In this document: in pieces, positions 54,154-62,619 of the stretch
How the letters are laid out: every line of letters starts with the position of its first letter
Numbering within the stretch: position 1 is the stretch's first letter
Translations under genes and position numbers: made by a program
The notes under the pieces: generated by a model
Seen by the model: the letters and a program-made list of their open reading frames with translations, nothing else
Databases searched by the model: none
What the model was told of the DNA's origin: nothing
Source: JALYXV01 sp963791545
GTDB lineage: Bacteria > Actinomycetota > Acidimicrobiia > Acidimicrobiales > Palsa-688
Direction: 5' to 3'
Assembly: GCA_963791545.1 (NCBI GenBank)
Contig: CAWBSR010000006.1
Span: forward strand, 10,199-74,198
DNA length: 64,000 nt

Positions 54154-54325
54154 ACATCCCACGGCGGCAAATGTCAAGGCTTCGGCAATTTGCCTGGGTC
54201 GTCCCAGGCTGTGTGTTCGTCGTAGGCGACGTGATCGGTGGCGCAGGCGTGGAAAAGGCGGACGAGGGTGGTCGAGGGTGGTATTCGAGGGCTCGATGCG
54301 CCTGATGGATTCGTCATTGCCTGGT

Positions 54326-56194
54326 TCAGGGGTAGGTAACCACTGGCACGGGCTTGTCGGGGTTGGCTTTGGTCGCCGACCCGCCAGTGTCGTTCACCAC
54401 ATGGAGGATGCCGCCGTTCCCGTTGAGGAACACGGTCAACAGATCGTGGAGCGACCCCGCGGGCAGCGTGTCGGGGACTTGGAAGGCCTCGTCGGCATAG
54501 ACGTCCACGCCCTGGTTGAAGAAGCTGTAGCTCCCCATCCCATAGCCCTGGAAACTGGTGACACCCGGCGAGACAAGGAGGGCGGGGTAACCGAGGTCTC
54601 CCGGACCGGCCATCCACGCCGCCTGGCTGGGTGGGTCGTAGGGCATCTCGTTCTGGAAGAAGATGACCGTGCCGTTCTGGCCGCTCCAGATCACTTCGTA
54701 TTTCTGGTAATGCTCGACAAACAGTCCAAGGGCCGTCACGTCGTTTCCGTTGACCACGAGTCCGGTGGGCGCCACGTTGCTCGTCCAGCCGACGCCGTTG
54801 CCGTGGTCAGCCCGCCATGCCCAGACGTCGTCGAGGATCGCGTTCGAGCTGTTGACAGCCAGGCTGGTTGTGGCCCGACCGGGCGTCGCGCCTCCGATGC
54901 GGAAGAACACGTCTTGTACCAGGGAGGGGTCGTCAGGGTTCGAGCTACGGGCCCCCTCTCGGGACCCACAGGTGGAGCGACCGCGGGCATCGATCCCGTT
55001 CTCCGGACCGTGGCAGCGACCGACTTGGAGCAGAACCGGGGAGTTCTGCGGGCCGGCGTCGAAGATCATCCCGGCTAGCTTCACCCCCGGCACGTTGGCA
55101 ACAGACATCGTCACCTGCCCGTTCAACGGGACGAGGGTAGCGAAGCCGAGCCCGAGGACGACGGTGTCGGGGCGCCGCACCTCGATGGTCTGGTCCAAGG
55201 TGTAGACGCCGGGCGTGAGAATGAGGTCCTTGCCCTTGGCCAGGGCCTCATTGATGGATCGCACCGTAGTGGACGGGTCGGCGATGAAGAATTGGCCGAT
55301 CGGGATCGACTTGCCCATGGTGGCGTTCGTTCCCCAGGAGGGGCCCACTGAGTTGTGCCGTGGCGATGGGACGAACACGTTGAAGGCGCCCGTCGAATCG
55401 GTGTAGAGGAAGGACTTCTCTTCCGAAACAGGAGTTGTCGCCAGGGTCGTGTACGGGTCCTTGCAGGGAGGCGCCGGGAAGCATTGGGGCGGCGCGCCCA
55501 CGTCGCCGGCGAAGACCTGGTTCCAGACGCCGTTGCTCCATTGGTCAATCGTGCTGTTCCTGACGAAGAACTGTTGCTGTGAGCCGTTCACCACGTTGCC
55601 ACCGGAAAACGCGGAATCAGCGATGAAGCCGCCGCTGGCATACGAAGGGCCGCTGCAATAGTCCATCAGGGTGGTGTTGCCGTTGATGTTGACCCGCCGC
55701 ATCGGCGCCGCCTGCGACACCGCCCAGAACTCTCCGGCATGACAGCCCAGGCTTGAGTTGGTGACGTTGATCGTCAGGTTCGATAGCGAGCGCCAGAAGT
55801 TATTGAGGGCGATGCAGAACCCCTTCGTGCACTGGTTGTACACATTGACTGAGCCGTTGATGGTGACGTCAGTGGGCGAGATCCCCAGCCCGGCCACCTC
55901 GGTGTAGTAGCCAAGCTGGAAGTTCAGTGGCTGGGTTGGGGATCCGTAAGTTCCGGGCTCGAACAGAAGCGCATATCGTGCCGTGCCAAACTGGTTGGTC
56001 AGCTGCTGGGCCGCGATCGAGTCGACCGTGGCCTGGATCTGGCTCTCCGGCATGGTGGGATTGAAGATGTAGACGTTCGGACCGAAGAGCGTCGTGGTGC
56101 CAGCCGCGTAGGCGCGCGCCGGTAGTGCCGGCGCCGCCAAACCGGCCGCTGCCAAGATCATCGCGACCACCGCCAAAGCGCCGATTCGCCGCAT
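54326..56194 (-). CDS. Secreted right-handed beta-helix protein
   Basis: 622 residues from an ATG preceded by GGAGGG. A signal peptide (1-30, MRRIGALAVVAMILAAAGLA, cleavage near ARAYA) is followed by a long beta-helix: repeated coils such as LSNLTINVTNSS, RRVNINGNTTL, ADSAFSGGN and a second helix after RRPDTVVLGLGFATL. The pattern resembles pectate-lyase-like proteins and large glycan-active enzymes in the GH55 style; similar proteins are often mislabelled as coagulation-factor or adenylyl-cyclase proteins. Activity on an extracellular polysaccharide is probable but no catalytic residues can be named with confidence. It stands alone. Confidence 0.8.
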   Translation of the reverse strand: MRRIGALAVVAMILAAAGLAAPALPARAYAAGTTTLFGPNVYIFNPTMPESQIQATVDSIAAQQLTNQFGTARYALLFEPGTYGSPTQPLNFQLGYYTEVAGLGISPTDVTINGSVNVYNQCTKGFCIALNNFWRSLSNLTINVTNSSLGCHAGEFWAVSQAAPMRRVNINGNTTLMDYCSGPSYASGGFIADSAFSGGNVVNGSQQQFFVRNSTIDQWSNGVWNQVFAGDVGAPPQCFPAPPCKDPYTTLATTPVSEEKSFLYTDSTGAFNVFVPSPRHNSVGPSWGTNATMGKSIPIGQFFIADPSTTVRSINEALAKGKDLILTPGVYTLDQTIEVRRPDTVVLGLGFATLVPLNGQVTMSVANVPGVKLAGMIFDAGPQNSPVLLQVGRCHGPENGIDARGRSTCGSREGARSSNPDDPSLVQDVFFRIGGATPGRATTSLAVNSSNAILDDVWAWRADHGNGVGWTSNVAPTGLVVNGNDVTALGLFVEHYQKYEVIWSGQNGTVIFFQNEMPYDPPSQAAWMAGPGDLGYPALLVSPGVTSFQGYGMGSYSFFNQGVDVYADEAFQVPDTLPAGSLHDLLTVFLNGNGGILHVVNDTGGSATKANPDKPVPVVTYP

Positions 56195-56426
56195 CTTCCC
56201 TCCCTCGGGCGGCGGCAGATTGCGACCACTGCCGCTAGGCGGGTGTCATACCGCGACAAGGTGGCCGTCAAACAGGCGCCGGCGGCGCCGGCGCCGCCGG
56301 GGGCGTCTCCTTGGGATCGGTGTTGGCATGACAGCGAGGGTCTCGCGCCGTCTCTTTCGCGAGCCGCGCCCGTTGCGATTGCTTCTCGGGTAACTGAAGC
56401 CCGCGACAGTCCATCCATTCCGCTCG

Positions 56427-57190
56427 TCAGCGGGCGCCCGTGACTCCGCGAATTTGCCCGGGAAATCCTGAGGTGGTCGCCATTGTGCCGTCCGGCCAAA
56501 CTAGAAGAGCTTCATATCCGGGTACGGCTTTATCCATCCGAGGGAGTTGCGCCCCATGGCAAAAGCGGCCGTGGCATAGGGATCGGCCCTGGTGAGAGAA
56601 GGGCCGGTGATGGTGACGCTCGCGAGATCGTCGGCGGGCACACAGGTATGGGGGTTGATGATGTGTGGTCCGCGTTCGGCGACGCCGGAGGTGGCGACGG
56701 CGAAGTCGTGGCCGGTGACGGTCGTCAGGAGCCGGGTGTGGTCTGACGGGTCGCTGATGCCGACGGTCCAGGGGCGCCCGGGTGCCGCGTCGCCCGCGAT
56801 TTGGATGTCTCCGCCGCCGTTGACGGCGTGGTTGTGGCTGCCGTGGCCGCGCAGGAACTGGCTGGCCCGTTCGATGGCCCATCCCTTGACGAGGCCGGTC
56901 GGGTCGAGCTCGGCGCCGTCGAACGTGGTGAAGTAGCCGCCGGTCTCAGTCTCGAGTCTGCGCACAGGGCGAGAACGGGGGCGACTTCGGGATCGGCGTC
57001 GGCGACGGCAAGGTCGCCGCGACGCAGCCGACTGATATCGCTGTCTTCCTTGTAGGTGCTGAACACGGCGTCGACGTGGTGCAGCCAGCGAACGACTTCA
57101 GCTGATGGCGTCGCTCCACGATCCCGCGGTCGCGGATGTCGATGGTGAAGACAGTGCCCATGCAGTGCTCGACGTGCAAGGTCCGGGCGG
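56427..57190 (-). pseudogene. apbE: FAD:protein FMN transferase (ApbE), frameshifted
   Basis: The ApbE sequence can be followed through several frames: CMGTVFTIDIRDRG at the start, then VVRWLHHVDAVFSTYKEDSD and ISRLRRGDLAV, then GAELDPTGLVKGWAIERAS and HNHAVNGGGDIQ, and finally YEALLVWPDGTMATTSGF to the TGA at 56427-56429. At least three shifts separate them. ApbE attaches FMN to Thr of extracytoplasmic flavoproteins, and the gene upstream encodes exactly such an acceptor. The conserved DPTGLVKGWA and NGGGDI blocks are intact, so the original protein was functional. Confidence 0.8.
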
Positions 57191-57207
57191 GTCTCAAGAG
57201 TCGGCGG

Positions 57208-57685
57208 TCATCCCAGGCCGGCCTTGTTGATGGCACTCTGCAGCGAGGTGATGTAGCCGGTCGAGGTGTAGGTGGCGCCCGAGACCATGTCGACCTTGGC
57301 GCTCTTGGCCGCCGGCCGCCTCCTGGTTGAGCTGCGGGATGGCGTAGGCGTTGATCTGGGCGTCGCTCGGGCTCTCGGTCGGGTACTCGACGGCGTGACG
57401 GCCGTGATCTGGCCGTTGGTTACCGTGATCTTGACCTGAACGGGCCCGTACCGGGTCTGGACGGCGCTTCCCGTGACGGTCCTGGTCGAGGCGGCTGGGG
57501 TCGTGGTCGTGCTGCCCGTCAGGCGGCGGCCGGGGGCTGGGGATGCGGCCCCGCTGGTGGTCTCGGGCGCCGGCCCGGTCGTGGCGGCTGGCGCTGCGGC
57601 CACCGGCGTGGAGCGGCGTCTTGAACGACAGCAGCAAGGTGAGACCGGCGACCGTACTGAAGGCGGCGAGCATGACTCGTTTCAT
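57208..57685 (-). pseudogene. FMN-binding domain protein, frameshifted
   Basis: From ATG 57685 a signal peptide reads MKRVMLAAFSTVAGLTLLLS. A shifted frame gives the Thr/Pro linker and TRYGPVQVKITVTNGQITAV, the first frame returns with VEYPTESPSDAQINAYAIPQ, and the other again with KSAKVDMVSGATYTSTGYI and SAINKAGLG before the stop. SGATYTS is the FMN attachment site modified by ApbE. The protein would carry covalent FMN outside the membrane and receive electrons from the membrane reductase encoded upstream. Confidence 0.78.
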
Positions 57686-57706
57686 AACGCGGTTCCTTTC
57701 CCGGGC

Positions 57707-59099
57707 TCAGAACTCAAAGGATTCCCGGTGGATCTGGCGTCGGGGGACGCCGGCGGCGCGCAGCGCTTGGGTGACGGCGTTGGCCATCCCCGGCGGCCGC
57801 ACAGAGATAGACGTCGTGGTGGACCAGGTCCGGGATGCTCTTGGCCAGCGCCCGCGGCCGAGAGCGGGTCGTAGCCGAAGTCGGTCCGCCGACCGGCGAC
57901 GAAGTGGAGGTTGGCGCCTCGTCGTTGCGCGATCGCTTCGAACTCGTCGCGGAAGATGATGTCGGCGGCGATGGCTGGCCCGGTAGACGAAGGTGAGGTC
58001 GCCGGGCGCGGCGGGGAGGGTCTCGAACAGCGCCCGCAGGGGGGTGATGCCGATTCCGCCCCCGATGAGCAGCACCTTGCGTCGTCGGCGCAGGGCGGCC
58101 GGTGACCGCCCCATAGGGGCCTTCGGCCATGACCCGGGTACCGGGCGCCACGTCGGCCAGGGCGCGGCTGTGGTCGCCCAGATCCTTGACGGTGATCCGC
58201 AGCCGGTCCGGTCGGGGGCCGGCGGACAGCGAATAGGGCGAAGATGTCCACCACAGTCCACGGCAGAGGAATCGCCACCGGAAGAACTGGCCCGACTCGG
58301 CACCGAGCTCCTCGAGGTGGCGTCCTCCTATAACCAGGCTCACGACGCCCGGGCCTTCCTGGTGCACTGAAAGCACTCGCATGCGATGCCGGACGGCCTG
58401 GCGGATCGGCGTGATGAACCGGTACCACACGATGGCCCCGGCGACGGCCGCATACATGGCGCCCCATGCCACTCGGGCCCACAGGTTGAGTCATGAAGTC
58501 GGCGCCGGTCGGAGAACTGGTGGCTGAAGGCCAGCGCCACGCGCCAGGTAGGTGTAGAAGTGTAGGTAGTACCAGGTCTCATACCGCAGACGGCGACGGG
58601 CCGCCCGGGCCGAACTGATACCGACACCGATGAGCAGCAGCCCGGCGACGGTCGCCGCCAGGACGTCTGGGTAGGTCAGTGACAATGTCTCGGTTTGGCG
58701 GACGACCGTGGTGTGGGCGGTCACGGCGTATCCCCAGGTGATCAATGCGCCGTGGGCGACGACCAGGCTGACGGTGTACCGGCCGCCTCTGGAGTGCCAG
58801 CGGGCCAGGCGGTCAGCACCGATGGTGCGCTCCAGCGGCGGGATCCGGGCCATCAGCGCCACGAGCACGGCCACCGCGTAGCCAGCCAGGAGCCCGGTGA
58901 TGCGACCGGCGTTCGTCAGCCAGTCGCCCAGCCCGTGAATGGGCGGTGTGTCATGCCACCACAGCGCGATGGTGGCGGCCGCGCCGGCGGCGATCAGTGC
59001 GAGGACGGCGACGGGGTGGGCGCGGACCTGAGTGGGCGGCCTTGCGGTCGGCCTCAATGTCGGTTGCCCCTCGGGGCGCGGCTTCAACGTTGCGGTCAT
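57707..59099 (-). pseudogene. Ferric-reductase-like membrane flavocytochrome, frameshifted
   Basis: Residues 1-195 are in one frame from ATG 59099: six-helix ferric-reductase-like transmembrane domain with haem-ligand histidines in VVAHGALITWGY and YYLHFYTYLA. Shifted frames then give AFSHQFSD, the FAD module (ESGQFFRWRF, SSPYSLSAGPRPDRL, RVMAEGPYGA), the NAD(P) module (KVLLIGGGIGITPLRALFET, ADIIFRDEFEAIAQRRGA) and the terminal GMANAVTQALRAAGVPRRQI. The intact form would move electrons from cytoplasmic NAD(P)H through FAD and haem to the outside. It heads an operon with the FMN-binding protein and ApbE. Confidence 0.78.
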
Positions 59100-59588
59100 G
59101 ACCAGATTGACGCCACCGGCGCCCAGGCTGGCGACTCACGTCGACAGTGGCTTCCCGTCTGGCGCCCTCGCCGCTGACGGTCACCGCCGACCGCGGAGCA
59201 ATGAAACGGATGCACGATTCCTTCCTGTTCGAGCGAAAGCTGCTGGCACCAGGATCGAACATCAATCTCAGACGTGACGCAGCCCTCGCTGTGAGTGGGC
59301 TGAGAAGAAGCTGTTAAGGACACCACCAACGCCAGCGGCAGGGGCACCTTCGCCTGGGCGGTCAACCTCTGCCGCCAAGGCGTGGGCCGAAGACGAACGC
59401 TCCGTCCCCTCGGCTACCTGGCCTACCATCGGGCGGTCCTCAGGCGGAAGGCGGAGGGGATCAGCGACGCCGACACCCGCCACACCTGGGCCCCCCCGCT
59501 GCCTCGACGGCGGCGCCCCGCCTACCACGGACGGGGAACCAGCAAGGTCGGGGCCGGCCACCACTCCGCCGGGAGGGGGCGATGACCG
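59100..59588. other. Intergenic, no gene recognised
   Basis: 489 bp upstream of the reductase gene and downstream of the aminotransferase gene. Short frames occur on both strands, for example RRRTLRPLGYLAYHRAVLRR near 59390 on the plus strand, but none shows a family pattern. The reductase operon promoter should lie within it. Confidence 0.4.
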
Positions 59589-60851
59589 CTACGCCGCTGC
59601 GACTTCTCCGATCGCGGCGGCAGTCCCATCGATGCAGCTCTGGATCTGCTCGTCGGTGATCACCAGCGGGGGGCAGAAGGCGAGAGCCGCCGTCCCGAGG
59701 GGGCGAGCGATCACACCGCGGACCAGCAGGCCGTCACGCACCGCGGTGGCGTCGATGCCCGGGCCCAGCCCGAGCGCCCAGATTGCCATCGTGCCGCGCG
59801 CTTCGATGACGTTGACCCCGTCAACGAGTGCCGTCAGGCCCTCACCCAGCTTCCGGCCGATGTGCTCGGCCCGCCCGGCCAGGCCCTCACGTTCCAAGAT
59901 GTCAATGTTGGCGAGCGCCGCGGCGGCGGTGACCGGATGGCCGCTGTAGGTGTACCCGTGGCGCAGCACGAAACCGCCTTCATTCTCGATCGGCGCCCGC
60001 ACCGCCGGCCCGACCAACACTCCGCCCAGCGGGAGGTATCCCGACGTGACGGCCTTGGCGAAGGTGACCAGGTCAGGTCGCACCCCGAAATGGGTCGCGC
60101 CCCACCATTCTCCGAGCCGGCCGAACCCGCAAATGACCTCGTCCAGGACGAGATAGGCGCCCCACCTGTCGCACCGCTCTCGCAGACCGGCCAAATATCC
60201 TGGAGGCGGGGGAAAAACGCCGCCCGCCCCGACCACCGGTTCGGCGATGACTGCGGCCACCCGACCCTCGGCGACGGCGGCCACGCCGTCGAGGGCCGTC
60301 AGGTCGTCAAAGGGCACCTGCACTATTTCCGGTACCAGCGGACCGAAGTCTGCCTGGTTCAGCGGCAAACCGGTCGCGGTCATAGCGGCGTAGGTGACCC
60401 CGTGATAGGAGGGCCGACGGCTGACGATGACCGTCCGCTCGGGATGGCCGGCTCGGACCTGGGCCAGGCGGGCGAGCTTGACCGCGGTTTCGACCGCTTC
60501 TGAGCCCCCCGAGGTGAGGAAGACCCGACAGCTCGGCATTGGGGCCAGTGCCACCAGGCGTTCCGCCAATGCGTCTGCGGCGGGGTTGGTGAAACGGTCG
60601 AAGGTGTGGAAGGTGTCGAGCTGGCGCATCTGGGCGGCCACCGCGTCGGCAATCTCGGTCCGTCCGTGTCCGGCATTGCAGTACCAAAGGCTGGCCAGGG
60701 CGTCCACATAGCAGTGGCCGTCGCTGTCAACGACCTCCGCGCCCTGCGCCGAGACGATGTTTATGAACCGGTCGCGGGCTGACCCAGGTTGGGAAAACGA
60801 GTGCAGGAACGCCGGCGGGCCCGGGTGCCCACCAGAGCTAAGTTCGGTCAT
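59589..60851 (-). CDS. Class III (omega) aminotransferase
   Basis: 420 residues, intact. PLP-dependent transfer of a terminal amino group, as in beta-alanine, GABA, putrescine or taurine aminotransferases. LWYCNAGHGRTEIADA, FLTSGGSEAVETAVKLAR, the LVLDEVICGFGRLG aspartate block and the PLP-lysine block TFAKAVTSGYLPLGG are all present. The start has GGGGTGGAGG upstream. The permease gene lies 25 bp upstream on the same strand, which suggests uptake and transamination of one amine or amino acid; the substrate is not readable from the sequence. Confidence 0.92.
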   Translation of the reverse strand: MTELSSGGHPGPPAFLHSFSQPGSARDRFINIVSAQGAEVVDSDGHCYVDALASLWYCNAGHGRTEIADAVAAQMRQLDTFHTFDRFTNPAADALAERLVALAPMPSCRVFLTSGGSEAVETAVKLARLAQVRAGHPERTVIVSRRPSYHGVTYAAMTATGLPLNQADFGPLVPEIVQVPFDDLTALDGVAAVAEGRVAAVIAEPVVGAGGVFPPPPGYLAGLRERCDRWGAYLVLDEVICGFGRLGEWWGATHFGVRPDLVTFAKAVTSGYLPLGGVLVGPAVRAPIENEGGFVLRHGYTYSGHPVTAAAALANIDILEREGLAGRAEHIGRKLGEGLTALVDGVNVIEARGTMAIWALGLGPGIDATAVRDGLLVRGVIARPLGTAALAFCPPLVITDEQIQSCIDGTAAAIGEVAAA

Positions 60852-60876
60852 CGCCCTGTTGCGCCTCCACCCCTTT

Positions 60877-62493
60877 TCACACCCTTGCGACTTCGAAACC
60901 CTCGTCGGTCACGAGTTGCTCGCCCAGGCGGCGGCTGAACGCCGGCGCCACCACCACCGCCACGAGGACGATCAGCAGCCAGACACCGGCCGCGACCGGT
61001 AGCCAGGCGCTGGAGCCGCTCGGATAGGGCACGACGTTGCGGTAGATGGTGTACAAAAGCAGCGCCACGCCCGCCATCGGCAGGATCACCTCGACGGCGC
61101 GGGCTTTCATCGGCTCGTGCTGCATGAGCGGGCGCACGAACAAGAAGGTGGCGGCGCCCACGGTCACCAGGCCGTAAGCGACCAGGATGAGGAGGGTGGA
61201 GATCGTGCCCGACCAGGCGAAGACCGTGATGGGCTTGGCCCCGGTGACGCCGCCGAGCACGACCTCGAGCACCAACTCGACGGCGACGACCACCCCGGTC
61301 GCCACCGCCGGCGTGCCGTAGCGGGGCGACAGCCGAGCCACGGGATGGTGGCCCGGGAGGCCGTCGCGGGCGAAGGAGTAGATGAGGCGGGAGGCTCCGA
61401 CGCACGAAGCCATGCTGCACCCGAAGGCGCTGATGACCGTGCCGGCGATGATCAGGTCACCGAACCATTTGGCCACATAGGTTTGGCCGAGGGTGCCGAG
61501 CAGGGCCGGCGAGTTGGCGAAGTTGTCCAGGCCCGCCTTGGAGGTACCGAAGCCCATGATCTCGATGGCGCTGACGGCGACATAGAAGACGCCGATGATG
61601 AGGACCGTGGCCCAGATGGCGCGGGGTATGTCTCGCCTGGGATAAGACGCTTCGCCGCCGAGGGCCGCCGCGGCCTCGAAGCCGCCGAAGGACAAGAAGC
61701 CGAACACCACTCCGAGGAACACATTGGACGTGGTCGTGCCTTTGGCCGGGGTGAACACACTCATGGTGAAACCCAGATGCCCGGGACCGCTATGGCCGAG
61801 CAGCTTGAACAGCACCACCGCGGCGGCTACGACGATCAGCACGATCGTCACCCCCTCGAAGGAGAGGATCACGTCGGTGGCCCGATCGGCGGGTACGACG
61901 GCCAAGGCGCCGGAGACGACGATGACGACCGCGCCGATGAGATAGGCGAGCCAGTTGGGGTTGCTGTCAATGATGGAGATGGCCTGCAGGAAGAGGGTCC
62001 CATAGATGCCGGCGGTGACGGCGGTGAGAAAGGCGAACAGAACGTAGGTACCGGCCAGACTCCACGCCGCGACGACACCTGCCCGCGGGCCGAGGGTGGC
62101 GCCGACGAGGCCCAGAACGGACCCGGAATGGTGGAAGTGCTGCGAGAGCCGCGAGAAGCCGTAGGCAACCAGCAAGGCGCCGACCAGGGCGATGGTGAAG
62201 GAAAGCGGTATGGCCCGCCCCACCGCTGCGATCGCGCCCTGGGGGTTGATGCTGATCGCCATCGACGGGGCCATGAGCCCGATCGACAGCCCGATGACAT
62301 GCCAGAGCTTGAGATTCCGCCGCAGGCGTGGTTGTTCTCCGGCCGAGGTTTGAGTCCAAGCCGCTGGGCCTCCAACGGGATGGCGCCTCCTCCACCGAAC
62401 GGATCGAGGATCGGAGGCGGACCATCTGGAAAACAACGATCGATTTCCCTTCGTGCAATCGCGAGTACGTCCGGGTCGTTTGAGCCCTCCCAT
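60877..62493 (-). CDS. APC-superfamily amino acid permease with replaced 5' end
   Basis: The recognisable permease begins at about 62349 (QPRLRRNLKLWHVIGLSIGL) and has about twelve helices, including the first-helix GLMAPSMAISINPQG, FGGFEAAAALGGEASYPRRD and a normal C-terminus. The native start codon is missing: no ATG, GTG or TTG occurs in frame between the conserved N-terminus and the sequence fused to it. The frame continues upstream to an ATG at 62493, but those roughly 48 residues are an out-of-frame reading of a DNA-methylase fragment. Expression from that ATG would give a permease with a foreign N-terminus; otherwise the gene is broken. It pairs with the aminotransferase. Confidence 0.8.
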   Translation of the reverse strand: MGGLKRPGRTRDCTKGNRSLFSRWSASDPRSVRWRRRHPVGGPAAWTQTSAGEQPRLRRNLKLWHVIGLSIGLMAPSMAISINPQGAIAAVGRAIPLSFTIALVGALLVAYGFSRLSQHFHHSGSVLGLVGATLGPRAGVVAAWSLAGTYVLFAFLTAVTAGIYGTLFLQAISIIDSNPNWLAYLIGAVVIVVSGALAVVPADRATDVILSFEGVTIVLIVVAAAVVLFKLLGHSGPGHLGFTMSVFTPAKGTTTSNVFLGVVFGFLSFGGFEAAAALGGEASYPRRDIPRAIWATVLIIGVFYVAVSAIEIMGFGTSKAGLDNFANSPALLGTLGQTYVAKWFGDLIIAGTVISAFGCSMASCVGASRLIYSFARDGLPGHHPVARLSPRYGTPAVATGVVVAVELVLEVVLGGVTGAKPITVFAWSGTISTLLILVAYGLVTVGAATFLFVRPLMQHEPMKARAVEVILPMAGVALLLYTIYRNVVPYPSGSSAWLPVAAGVWLLIVLVAVVVAPAFSRRLGEQLVTDEGFEVARV

Positions 62494-62619
62494 GTCACGA
62501 GCCTCTCGAGGATAGTAAAGAGCCTCTTGCGCTCAACATCCTGCTCCTCAAAGCTGAGAGAGTCGTCGCCGGAAGGGTCGTCGACCAGGGAGGCCCATAT
62601 GGGGTCTGTAACAACATCG
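62350..62619 (-). pseudogene. Fragment of a DUF1156-type DNA methylase
   Basis: Minus-strand reading from the element boundary gives DPIWASLVDDPSG, ERKRLFTILERLVTWEGSND and PPPILDPFGGGGAIPLEA, then RLGL. DPFGGGGAIPLEA is the S-adenosylmethionine-binding motif of DUF1156-domain N6-adenine methylases, which occur in anti-phage gene sets together with DUF499 and DUF3780 proteins. Only about 90 residues remain: the upstream part is cut by the IS256 element at 62620 and the downstream part is replaced by the permease gene at about 62349. Confidence 0.7.
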
